Source of the DNA: Novosphingobium sp.
GTDB taxonomy: Bacteria > Pseudomonadota > Alphaproteobacteria > Sphingomonadales > Sphingomonadaceae
DNA length: 64,000 nt
Direction of reading: 5' to 3'
NCBI RefSeq assembly: GCF_019748365.1
Contig: NZ_JAIEPN010000024.1
Location: forward strand, 30,340 to 94,339
Shown: positions 1 to 7,136 of the stretch, in pieces
Position numbering within the stretch: the stretch's first letter is position 1
Layout of the letters: the number at the start of each line of letters is the position of its first letter
Program-made: the position numbers and the translations under genes
The notes under the pieces: generated by a model
Databases searched by the model: none
Told to the model about the DNA's origin: nothing
Seen by the model: only the letters and a program-made list of their open reading frames with translations

Positions 1-1
1 C

Positions 2-94
2 AAGCTGGTCGACAAGCCGACTGGCCGCCCTCCGCGCAGCCCCGGAACTCGGCCCGGCCCCAAGAGCGGCGGCAAGCCGGGAGGCAAGCGCTGA
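2..94 (+). CDS. C-terminal tail of a truncated upstream gene, probably a 23S rRNA pseudouridine synthase
   Basis: The window opens inside a plus-strand frame that ends in TGA at 92-94. The 30 visible residues are almost all K, R, P, G and S, i.e. a disordered basic tail. In alphaproteobacteria RluB-type pseudouridine synthases often carry such basic C-terminal extensions and often lie directly upstream of rsmD; that is family knowledge, and the catalytic domain is outside the window. The stop overlaps the rsmD start (ATGA-type, sharing base 94), so the two genes are almost certainly translationally coupled. The identity is an inference from the tail and position; the reading frame itself is secure. 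Confidence 0.55.
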   Translation, partial: KLVDKPTGRPPRSPGTRPGPKSGGKPGGKR

Positions 95-639
95 TGCTCA
101 GGATCATCGCCGGCACCTGGCGAGGCCGCAAATTGCAGGCCCCGGCAGGCGATACCACGCGCCCCACGGCGGACCGCACGCGCGAAACGCTGTTCTCGAT
201 GCTCACCAGCCGCCTCGGCAGCTGGGAGGAGCTGACGGTTGCAGACCTCTTCGCCGGCTCCGGCGCGCTCGGCCTCGAGGCCCTCTCGCGCGGCGCGGCC
301 AAGGCGCTGTTTGTCGAGCAGGATGCCGCCGCGATCCGCGCCCTGCGCGCCAATATTGCCGCGCTTCATGCGCAGCCGCAGTGCGACGTCCGCGCGGCCT
401 CCGTGCTTGCACTCGGCCCCGCGCCCGCGCCGCTCGATGTGGTGATGCTCGATCCGCCTTATGGTTCGGGCGCCGGCGCCGTCGCGATCGACCGCCTGCT
501 GCGGCTCGGCTGGATCGGCCCCGGCACCTGGGTCAGCCTCGAAACCCATGCCGATGAGCCTGCCGGGGTGCGCGCGCTGGAAATCGACGCCGAACGCAAG
601 GTCGGCAAGGCGCGGCTGACACTGATGCGCCAAAAATAG
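94..639 (+). CDS. rsmD: 16S rRNA (guanine966-N2)-methyltransferase RsmD
   Basis: This 181-residue protein is the usual RsmD length. RsmD methylates N2 of G966 in 16S rRNA during 30S assembly, using S-adenosylmethionine in the cytoplasm. The N-terminus (MLRIIAGTWRGRKL) and the TRPTADRTRETLF stretch at about 22-34 are typical of the family. The SAM-binding glycine loop is DLFAGSGALG at 51-60 and the catalytic DPPYG motif is at 120-124. The start overlaps the stop of the upstream basic-tailed gene, indicating an rRNA-modification operon. The stop codon lies inside a perfect palindrome (633-655) that probably ends transcription. The frame is complete. Confidence 0.95.
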   Translation: MLRIIAGTWRGRKLQAPAGDTTRPTADRTRETLFSMLTSRLGSWEELTVADLFAGSGALGLEALSRGAAKALFVEQDAAAIRALRANIAALHAQPQCDVRAASVLALGPAPAPLDVVMLDPPYGSGAGAVAIDRLLRLGWIGPGTWVSLETHADEPAGVRALEIDAERKVGKARLTLMRQK

Positions 640-720
640 GGACAGTCCCTATTTTAAATATTGAAATAAAATGATAAAATTGAATACTGGGCGCAATTGA
701 AAAAGGGGACTGTCCCTATT
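633..720. repeat. pair of GGGAC(N)GTCCC palindromes bounding an AT-rich spacer; possible bidirectional terminator or REP-like element
   Basis: A perfect palindrome with 11-base arms and one central base runs from 633 to 655 (AAAATAGGGAC-A-GTCCCTATTTT). A second, shorter copy of the core, GGGAC-T-GTCCC, lies at 706-716 and is also followed by TATTT. The 49 bases between them are strikingly AT-rich for this genome. The rsmD stop sits in the first palindrome and the convergent MFS gene stop sits in the second. Either a bidirectional terminator or a mobile REP-like doublet would explain this; similar GGGACAGTCCC palindromes are dispersed in many proteobacterial genomes. Confidence 0.7.
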
Positions 721-1975
721 TCTGCCGCGGCGCCGCCAGCACCCCCACCAAGGTCACCACCCCCGCCGCCGTCAGCACGAGCCCCGTCCACACCACGCCG
801 CCATGCGCCGCCAGCCACGCAGCGCCCAGTGGCGCTAGCGCGCCTCCGACGATCCCACCCATATTGAACGCCAGCGAAATGCCGGTGTAGCGCACCTCCA
901 CCGGATAGAGCGAAGGCAGCCACGCGCCGATCGGGCCATAGCACAGCCCCATCACGAACAGTGTCGCGGAGAGCGTCAGGAACAGCACCGGCAGGGATCC
1001 CGCCGCAAGGCCGGCTCCGAACACGAAGCCCACCAGCGCGGTCAGCCCCGCCCCCACCGCCATCACCGTGCGCGGGCTCGCCATGTCAGACCACCAGCCC
1101 GAAACCACGATACCGATGGCAAACACCACGTCCGCCCCCAGCTGGATCGCCAGCACCGTCTCGCGCGGATAGCCGAGCTTGGTTGTCGCGAAAGAGAGCG
1201 CGAACGTGGTCGCAAGGTAGAACAGCGAAAAGCAGGCGATCACCCCCATCGTCCCCGCCAGCACCGCGCCGAAGTGCCCTGCCATCAGCTGGCCCAGCGG
1301 CACGCGCGGCGGCGGCGCGGCTTCCAGCGAGGCCTTGAACGCAGGCGTCTCGCCAATCCGCAGCCGGATCCACAGCCCCAGGATCACCAGCAGCGAACTT
1401 GCCAGAAACGGCACGCGCCAGCCCCAGCTGAGGAAGTCCGACTCGCTCAGGCCAAGTCCGAGCAGAAGGAACAGGCCATTGGCGAACAGAAACCCCAGCG
1501 GGGCCCCCAGCGGCGCGGCAATGCCGAAGCGGGCCTCCATGCCCTTTGGTGCATTCTCGACCGCAAGCAGCGATGCGCCGCCCCATTCGCCGCCAAGTCC
1601 GAAGCCCTGCCCAAAGCGCAACAGGCACAAGAGCGCCGGCGCCACCCAGCCCGCCACCGCATAGCCGGGCAGGAAGGCGACAAGGAAGGTCGAGACACCC
1701 ATCAGCAGCAAGCTGGCAACAAGCGTCGACTTGCGGCCGATCCGGTCCCCGAAATGGCCGAACGCCACGGCCCCTAACGGCCGCGCAAAGAACGCGATTC
1801 CAAGCGTCATGAACACCAGCCGCGTCTGCGCCGTCGCGGATTCCGCAGGGAAGAACAGTGGCCCGATCACCAGCGCGGCAGCGGTGCCGAAAATGTAAAA
1901 ATCGTAGAATTCGACCGCCGTGCCGACGAGGCTGGCCATGAGTACCCGCGCATGGACCACGAACGGATTTCTCAT
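716..1975 (-). CDS. MFS transporter of the metabolite:H+ symporter (MHS) type
   Basis: The 419-residue protein has about 12 hydrophobic segments and the MFS loop 2-3 motif, visible as FGHFGDRIGRKS at about residues 86-97. The FYDFYIFGTAAALV stretch at the start of TM1 and the RFGQGFGLGGEWGG stretch in TM4-5 are characteristic of the MHS subfamily (ShiA, KgtP and ProP relatives), which imports organic acids, osmolytes or aromatic acids with protons. The specific substrate is not evident. I chose the ATG at 1973-1975 (MRNPFVVHARVLMASLVG) because the longer frame starts at a TTG and adds a charged stretch unlike the family N-terminus; a GGAGG lies somewhat far upstream. It converges with rsmD and stands alone. 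Confidence 0.88.
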   Translation of the reverse strand: MRNPFVVHARVLMASLVGTAVEFYDFYIFGTAAALVIGPLFFPAESATAQTRLVFMTLGIAFFARPLGAVAFGHFGDRIGRKSTLVASLLLMGVSTFLVAFLPGYAVAGWVAPALLCLLRFGQGFGLGGEWGGASLLAVENAPKGMEARFGIAAPLGAPLGFLFANGLFLLLGLGLSESDFLSWGWRVPFLASSLLVILGLWIRLRIGETPAFKASLEAAPPPRVPLGQLMAGHFGAVLAGTMGVIACFSLFYLATTFALSFATTKLGYPRETVLAIQLGADVVFAIGIVVSGWWSDMASPRTVMAVGAGLTALVGFVFGAGLAAGSLPVLFLTLSATLFVMGLCYGPIGAWLPSLYPVEVRYTGISLAFNMGGIVGGALAPLGAAWLAAHGGVVWTGLVLTAAGVVTLVGVLAAPRQK

Positions 1976-2135
1976 GGGGTCAATCTGCAAAACTCGCCTC
2001 CGCTGTTCCCAAATATAACCAGATCTCAGCAATCAGGCTCGGGGACAGCACTTATTGCAGCGTATCAAATCTCGTCAACTGATCGGAGTAAGCACAGCCG
2101 AGAGGCCGTCAACGCCCGCGCGAAGGTTCAGATCT

Positions 2136-3536
2136 ATGCTTGAATGGTTTGAGAAACGGGCCCCGATCCGGCAAAAGCTGGACACGCTGCGCTTGATCAC
2201 GGTTTTTCTGGTCTGTCTGGCGAGCCTTGGCGCGTTGCTTCCAAACATGGGCTTCAGCGCCTCTGCGGCCCTCCTGTTTCCGGCCATTGCCACCATCTTG
2301 ATGGTGGTGGTGATGAGCAGTGCCAAACGCATGATCTGCGATCCCTATGTCGCCATGGTGGTTCGCACCGAAGGGCTTGCCGCTGGCGATATCGACAGCC
2401 CGATCGAACGCACCGACTATCTCGATTGCGTCGGGCGCATGGCGCGCGCCTCGAACATCTTTCGCGAGCAGGCCGTCGCGCTCCGTCAGAGTTCGGCAGA
2501 ACGCGAGATCATGGTGGACCAGATCACCACCGCCATGAACGCCTTGGCGAAAGGCAATCTTTCCTATCGGATCGTCACGCCATTTCCCGGTGAAGCCGAG
2601 AAACTTCGCAGCGATTTCAATTCTGCACTTTCCCAGCTCGCCGAAGCCATGGGGGAAGTCGTCAATTCAACCCGCACCATCGATACCGGCTCCGCCGAGA
2701 TCCGCGCCGCCTCCGACGATCTGGCCGGCCGCACCGAGCTCCAGGCTGCCCGGCTTGAGGAAGCCAGCGCTGCCATGCAGAAGGTCACCACGCTGGTCGG
2801 CACCAGCGCAAACCAGGTCGCCGAAATCAACCACGCCGTTGCCGAAGCACACGGCGAGGCAGAAAACGGCGGCACCGTTGTCGCCCGGGCGGTCGAAGCC
2901 ATGACTGCGATCCAGCAATCCTCGCAAGGCGTCTCCCAGATCATCAACGTGATCGACGGTATCGCCTTCCAGACCAATCTGCTCGCATTGAACGCCGGGG
3001 TCGAAGCGGCCCGAGCCGGGGAGTCCGGGCGTGGTTTCGCGGTTGTCGCTACCGAGGTGCGCGCGCTTGCCCAGCGCTCCGCCACGGCCGCGAGCGAGAT
3101 CGGCCAGCTCATCTCCTCCTCCACCAGCCACGTCGAACGCGGGGTGCAGCTGGTCAACGAAACCGGCGAAGTCCTGCGTCACATCGTCGACCGGGTTGCC
3201 CAGGTCAGCGCACTCATCGAAGGCATCACCGAATCCGCCCAGCGCCAGTCGCTCATGCTCTCCGAAGTCTCGGGCACGGTCAGCGAACTTGATCGCATGA
3301 CGCAGCAGAACGCCGCGATGGTGGAGGAAAGCACGGCAGCTGCACGCACCCTTGCCAGCGTCGCGCAGCAGCTCAGGGCGCAGACAGCGCGGTTCCAGAC
3401 CGGTGCCATGGGCTCGAACCGTGCGCATGAAGCCGCACCGGCGGCCCCTCGTCCCGTGCGCAAGGCAGCCTTTCTGCCCGTAAGCGGCAATCTCGCGCTC
3501 AAACCATCTGCCGAAGCCGACTGGGCCGAATTCTAG
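2136..3536 (+). CDS. methyl-accepting chemotaxis protein without a periplasmic sensor domain
   Basis: This 466-residue chemoreceptor has two transmembrane helices close together (about 18-36 and 44-62) joined by a loop of only about eight residues, so it has no periplasmic ligand-binding domain. A HAMP-like linker follows (about 63-117). The long coiled-coil signalling domain has the conserved hairpin tip around residues 272-312, including [18 protein letters not shown]. The C-terminus is DWAEF, which resembles the WxxF-type pentapeptide tether that recruits CheR/CheB. The start ATG at 2136 is chosen for the GAAGG about 10 bases upstream; longer starts add an unlikely basic stretch. No other chemotaxis gene is nearby, so it is an orphan receptor that probably senses a cytoplasmic or membrane-state signal. 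Confidence 0.93.
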   Translation: MLEWFEKRAPIRQKLDTLRLITVFLVCLASLGALLPNMGFSASAALLFPAIATILMVVVMSSAKRMICDPYVAMVVRTEGLAAGDIDSPIERTDYLDCVGRMARASNIFREQAVALRQSSAEREIMVDQITTAMNALAKGNLSYRIVTPFPGEAEKLRSDFNSALSQLAEAMGEVVNSTRTIDTGSAEIRAASDDLAGRTELQAARLEEASAAMQKVTTLVGTSANQVAEINHAVAEAHGEAENGGTVVARAVEAMTAIQQSSQGVSQIINVIDGIAFQTNLLALNAGVEAARAGESGRGFAVVATEVRALAQRSATAASEIGQLISSSTSHVERGVQLVNETGEVLRHIVDRVAQVSALIEGITESAQRQSLMLSEVSGTVSELDRMTQQNAAMVEESTAAARTLASVAQQLRAQTARFQTGAMGSNRAHEAAPAAPRPVRKAAFLPVSGNLALKPSAEADWAEF

Positions 3537-3714
3537 AACAATTTGCAACCGATGCGGGCCAACTTGATCGGGACAAGGGCATCAGGGTCATGAACTGGTG
3601 CAGGTTCTATCCTCACCAGCTGGAACCGAACCGAATACTTCTCCAGCATCACCGTTAAGCGAACTGCAACCACGACGCATGCAAACATCCACCGGCTTGT
3701 GGAGTTGTATACCG

Positions 3715-3957
3715 GTGCAAGTAATCAAGATCATGTTTGCCGGATGCTTGATGGTCTGGCTGTTTACCGTGGCATCGTGCGCGATGCTTGGCTACGGAAC
3801 CACCGTGATGGTCGATGCGGTCGCCAACTCGGACACCGCTAAAAAATTGGCGAAAAGAGCGCGCGAGCGCGAGCTGGAACGGCATAACGACCGCGCCAAT
3901 CGCGAGGCATCCTACCACACGCGCGACGATTACTACGAAGAGTATATGGACAAATAA
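3715..3957 (+). CDS. small hypothetical lipoprotein or single-pass membrane protein
   Basis: This is an unrecognised frame of about 80 residues. With the GTG at 3715 (a GGAG lies about 10 bases upstream) the N-terminus is short and carries a lysine, followed by the hydrophobic run IMFAGCLMVWLFTVASC. TVASC fits a lipobox, which would place the mature protein on a membrane through a lipidated Cys. The second half is highly charged (KKLAKRARERELERHNDR) and ends with many acidic and aromatic residues (YYEEYMDK). An ATG at 3679 or 3733 is possible instead. It lies alone between the chemoreceptor and the helicase. No family was recognised, and coding potential rests on the organised signal-plus-charged-tail pattern. 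Confidence 0.45.
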   Translation: MQVIKIMFAGCLMVWLFTVASCAMLGYGTTVMVDAVANSDTAKKLAKRARERELERHNDRANREASYHTRDDYYEEYMDK

Positions 3958-4016
3958 GCTGAGACGAAGCGCGCCGCCTCTTGCGGCAGCGCATACTGTT
4001 CCCTAATCGTTCTCGA

Positions 4017-6305
4017 ATGCATGCGTCTCCATCGACCGAATCCGCGAACGCCTGGCTGGAAGGCCTGAACCCTCCGCAGCGCGAGGCCGTGCTGACGACC
4101 GAAGGCCCCGTGCTCATGCTTGCAGGCGCGGGCACCGGCAAGACTGCCGCGCTTACCGCACGCCTTGCGCATCTGCTGCGCTCGCGCCTTGCATGGCCGT
4201 CGGAAATCCTCTGCGTCACCTTCACCAACAAGGCCGCGCGTGAAATGCGCGAGCGTGTAGGCGCGATGATCGGCCCCTCGGTCGAAGGCATGCCCTGGCT
4301 CGGCACCTTCCATTCGGTCGCCGCCAAGATGCTGCGCCGCCATGCCGAGCTTGTCGGCCTGCAAAGCACCTTCACGATCATCGACACCGATGACCAGCTG
4401 CGCCTCCTCAAGCAGCTCATCCAGGCCGAAGGGATCGACGACAAGCGCTGGCCCCCGCGCCAATTGGCTGGCCTGATCGACCGCTGGAAGAACCGCGGCC
4501 TTGGGCCCAAAGACCTCGATGCGCTCGAAAACGAGGCTTACGCGAACGGCAAAGGCGCGAAGTTCTACGCGCTCTATCAGGACCGACTGCGCGCGCTCAA
4601 CGCCTGCGATTTCGGCGATCTCACGCTCCACATGCTGACCATCTTCAAAGCGCACCGCGAAGTGCTCGAAAGCTGGCAGAACCGCTTCAAATACGTGATG
4701 GTGGACGAGTATCAGGACACCAACGCCGTCCAGTACCTCTGGCTCCGCCTCCTCGCCCAAGGCCGCAAGAACATCTGCGTGGTGGGTGATGACGACCAGT
4801 CGATCTACTCATGGCGCGGCGCAGAAGTCGCCAATATCCTGCGCTTCGAAAAGGATTTTCCCGGCGCCAAGGTGATCCGGCTGGAGCAGAACTACCGCTC
4901 CACCCCGCATATCCTCGCCGCCGCGGGCGGGGTCATTGCGGAAAACAGCCAGCGCCTCGGCAAGACGCTGTGGACCGAGGTCAACGGCGGCGACAAGGTC
5001 CGCGTTATCGGCGTGTGGGACGGTCCCGAAGAAGCCCGCCGCGTGGGTGAGGAAATCGAGCGGCTGGAGCGCGAGGGCGCCCCACTCGACCGCATCGCCA
5101 TCCTCGTGCGCGCCTCGTTCCAGACGCGCGAGTTCGAAGACCGCTTCATCCAGATCGGCCTGTCCTACAAGATCGTCGGCGGCTTCCGCTTCTACGAACG
5201 CGCCGAGATCCGCGACGCGCTGGCGTACTTGCGCGTCATCGCCTCCCCGCAGGACGACCTCGCGTTCGAGCGCATCTACAACGCCCCCAAGCGCGGGCTG
5301 GGTGACAAGACGCTGGAGAAACTCCACCGCCACGCCCGCGCACGCACTATCCCGCTTGCCGCCGCCGCGATCGAGCTGTGCGATACGGACGAACTCCCCG
5401 CCCGCGCCCGCGCCACGCTATCCAGCCTCATGCGCAGCTTCATCGGCTGGCGCGACGGCATCGCCACGCTCACCCCCGTCGAACTCCTGCGCACCGTGCT
5501 CGACGAAAGCGGATACACCGCCGCGCTTCAGGCCGAAAAGAGCACCGAAGCCTCGGGCCGCCTCGAAAACCTCGTCGAATTGGCCCGCGCGATGGAGGAA
5601 TACGAAACGCTCGGCGATTTCCTCGAACACGTCAGCCTCGTGATGGACAACGACGCGGCGGCGGACACCGAGAAGGTCACCGTGATGACCATCCACGCCG
5701 CCAAGGGCCTCGAATTCGACAACGTGTTCCTCCCCGGCTGGGAAGAAGGCGTGTTCCCCTCCCAGCGCGCGCTTGATGAAGGCGGCCTCGCCAGCCTCGA
5801 GGAAGAACGCCGCCTAGCCTACGTCGCGATCACCCGCGCGCGCAAACGCTGCACGATCCTCCACGCCGCCAACCGCCGCATCTATGGCCAGTGGACGAGC
5901 TCGATCCCCAGCCGCTTCGTCGGCGAACTCCCCGCCGATCACATCGAGGAAGAAACCACGATGAGCGGCGGCGCCTCGCTCTGGCGCGCGCAGTGGTCGG
6001 AACACTCGGACCCCTTCGCCCACGTCGCCAGCGTAAACCCGTCGCGCAACCTCACCCGCGGCCCCGGCTGGCAACGCGCCGCCGCCACCACGTATGACGC
6101 CACCCCCAAACGGATCGCCGAACCCAGCCGCAGCGCCGCCAGCTTCGCCGCCAAACCCCGCACCGACATCACCGTCGGCACCCGCGTGTTCCACGACAAG
6201 TTCGGCTACGGCGTGGTGGCGGCGCAGGAGGGGAACAAGCTGGAGATCGATTTCGAGACCGGGGACCGGAAGCGGGTGATTGATAGTTTTGTGAAGGCGG
6301 CTTGA
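4017..6305 (+). CDS. uvrD: UvrD/PcrA-type superfamily 1 DNA helicase
   Basis: This 762-residue 3'-5' DNA helicase unwinds DNA during nucleotide-excision and mismatch repair and clears replication forks. Visible motifs are the Q-motif NPPQREAV, Walker A GAGTGKT (about 37-43), motif Ia FTNKAAREMRERV, Walker B VDEYQDTN (about 228-235), motif III GDDDQSIYSWRGA, QNYRS, and the C-terminal motifs HAAKGLEFDNVFLPGWEEG and VAITRARK. The last ~60 residues form the PcrA/UvrD C-terminal domain (GTRVFHDKFGYGVV). The start is ATG 4017 (MHASPSTES) rather than the TTG 12 codons upstream; no strong ribosome-binding site is visible for either. The length fits the UvrD/PcrA family. Confidence 0.95.
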   Translation: MHASPSTESANAWLEGLNPPQREAVLTTEGPVLMLAGAGTGKTAALTARLAHLLRSRLAWPSEILCVTFTNKAAREMRERVGAMIGPSVEGMPWLGTFHSVAAKMLRRHAELVGLQSTFTIIDTDDQLRLLKQLIQAEGIDDKRWPPRQLAGLIDRWKNRGLGPKDLDALENEAYANGKGAKFYALYQDRLRALNACDFGDLTLHMLTIFKAHREVLESWQNRFKYVMVDEYQDTNAVQYLWLRLLAQGRKNICVVGDDDQSIYSWRGAEVANILRFEKDFPGAKVIRLEQNYRSTPHILAAAGGVIAENSQRLGKTLWTEVNGGDKVRVIGVWDGPEEARRVGEEIERLEREGAPLDRIAILVRASFQTREFEDRFIQIGLSYKIVGGFRFYERAEIRDALAYLRVIASPQDDLAFERIYNAPKRGLGDKTLEKLHRHARARTIPLAAAAIELCDTDELPARARATLSSLMRSFIGWRDGIATLTPVELLRTVLDESGYTAALQAEKSTEASGRLENLVELARAMEEYETLGDFLEHVSLVMDNDAAADTEKVTVMTIHAAKGLEFDNVFLPGWEEGVFPSQRALDEGGLASLEEERRLAYVAITRARKRCTILHAANRRIYGQWTSSIPSRFVGELPADHIEEETTMSGGASLWRAQWSEHSDPFAHVASVNPSRNLTRGPGWQRAAATTYDATPKRIAEPSRSAASFAAKPRTDITVGTRVFHDKFGYGVVAAQEGNKLEIDFETGDRKRVIDSFVKAA

Positions 6306-6363
6306 GGGGAGCGCCTTTGCCTTACGGTGGTCATTGTTAGTCGAATCCCCCCCAACCTACTCG

Positions 6364-6445
6364 TTCGTCATTGCGAGCGTAGCGAAGCAATCCAGAGCCT
6401 GCGCAGAACCGCCCTGGATTGCTTCGCTGCGCTCGCAATGACGAA
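6364..6445. repeat. long dispersed palindrome, TTCGTCATTGCGAGCG family, copy 1
   Basis: Arms of 32 bases at 6364-6395 and 6414-6445 are inverted copies with a single difference that still allows a G-U pair. An 18-base loop separates them. The same element recurs at 17865-17945 and as a half copy at 27616-27651. Elements of this sequence are common between genes in alphaproteobacteria and behave like non-autonomous palindromic repeats. Here it lies between the helicase gene and a small immunity-like gene and could also terminate transcription. Confidence 0.9.
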
Positions 6446-6507
6446 GTGAGGGAAATGCGCGATAATCGCTAAGCAGGTTCCAGACGGCACTGGATCGCGT
6501 GAACAAC

Positions 6508-6543
6508 TTCAAATGACTATTTTCGCTCAGTTGCGGACCTTCC
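6508..6543 (+). other. 36-bp motif shared with 18011-18046, upstream of an immunity-like gene
   Basis: The stretch begins TTCAAATGAC and contains TTGCGGACCTTCC. By eye it matches the stretch at 18011-18046 at 28 of 36 positions. Both copies lie about 63-66 bp after a TTCGTCATTGCGAGCG palindrome and 40-60 bp before the start of a small immunity-like gene on the same strand. The function is unknown; it could be a promoter or regulatory element, or a remnant of the mobile unit that delivered both genes. Confidence 0.5.
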
Positions 6544-6584
6544 GCTTTCCCCGAACATGTGCCAGCCTCGTGACGGAGGTCGAT

Positions 6585-6872
6585 ATGAAGCCGCGTATCA
6601 CGATAAGCACGAACAAGGATGGTGAGCTTGAGATTTGCCTCAATCCGGCGGGGCGCGATCTCCTTGTCAGGGAGCTTCAATCCCTCACTGAAGAAAGCGA
6701 TCACTTCCATTTTGGTCCCGCAGAGGTCGACTTGGGCGTGCCTGTTCAAAGCATCGCCTATCGCGAAGGTGATCAGATTTTTGAGTTTGGAAAAGTGATG
6801 TTTCGCCCAGACGGTTGGGACGCGGAGTATTTCCCGCATGTCATTCCAGTAGGGCATGGCAACGGTAGCTGA
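6585..6872 (+). CDS. small protein resembling the Imm32 family of polymorphic-toxin immunity proteins
   Basis: The 95-residue product has no signal peptide or membrane segment. ATG 6585 is preceded by GGAGG with a good spacer. The composition is mixed alpha/beta with a conserved-looking core: a LEICLNPAGRDLLVREL stretch at about 15-31, SDHFHFGP, and a FRPDGWDAEYFPHV C-terminus. From memory these resemble the Imm32 family, whose members are predicted to neutralise polymorphic toxins in the cytoplasm; I could not run a profile search. No toxin gene is adjacent, so it would be an orphan immunity gene. It sits between two palindromic repeat clusters and follows the 36-bp motif shared with the 18.1-kb gene, which suggests arrival as a small mobile cassette. 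Confidence 0.6.
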   Translation: MKPRITISTNKDGELEICLNPAGRDLLVRELQSLTEESDHFHFGPAEVDLGVPVQSIAYREGDQIFEFGKVMFRPDGWDAEYFPHVIPVGHGNGS

Positions 6873-6923
6873 TCATCCAATCGCTGCCGTTCCGCAAACC
6901 TTGCGCTGATCTTTCTTCCGTCA

Positions 6924-7005
6924 CCCCGTGCTTGACACGGGGTTAGGCTGTTCTTCCGGCGGAGCGCCCGAAAAGAAAAGCCAAGGCCCGGATCAAGTCC
7001 GGGCC
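6924..7005. repeat. two short REP-like hairpins in inverted relation
   Basis: CCCCGTG-CTTGA-CACGGGG lies at 6924-6942 and GGCCCGGA-TCAAG-TCCGGGCC-type at 6985-7005. Both are hairpins with a TTGA or TCAA centre, so the second looks like an inverted relative of the first. Such CCCGGATCAAGTCCGGG units are frequent between genes in sphingomonads. Confidence 0.65.
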
Positions 7006-7041
7006 GACGATATCAATAGGTGTCGTCCTGTCCCCCAACAT

Positions 7042-7112
7042 CCGTTCGTGTCGAGCAAAGTCGAGACACCACGCGCCGCGTTTGGTGTCTCGACTTCGCT
7101 CGACACGAACGG
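7042..7112. repeat. 29-bp inverted repeat, CCGTTCGTGTCGAGC family
   Basis: The arms 7042-7070 and 7084-7112 are inverted copies with one mismatch and a 13-base loop. The element lies directly downstream of the minus-strand RNA helicase gene, so its hairpin could also end that transcript. It is a third repeat family packed into the 264-bp gap between the Imm32-like gene and the helicase gene. Confidence 0.85.
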
Positions 7113-7136
7113 GGAGTGGGAGGAATCAGAGGGTGA

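Noticed and set aside
6585..6872. Complete toxin-antitoxin or polymorphic toxin-immunity pair
   Set aside because: No toxin-like gene or toxin C-terminal fragment adjoins either small immunity-like gene.
6364..7112. CRISPR array
   Set aside because: The repeats are palindromes of different families, not regularly spaced direct repeats with unique spacers, and there are no cas genes.
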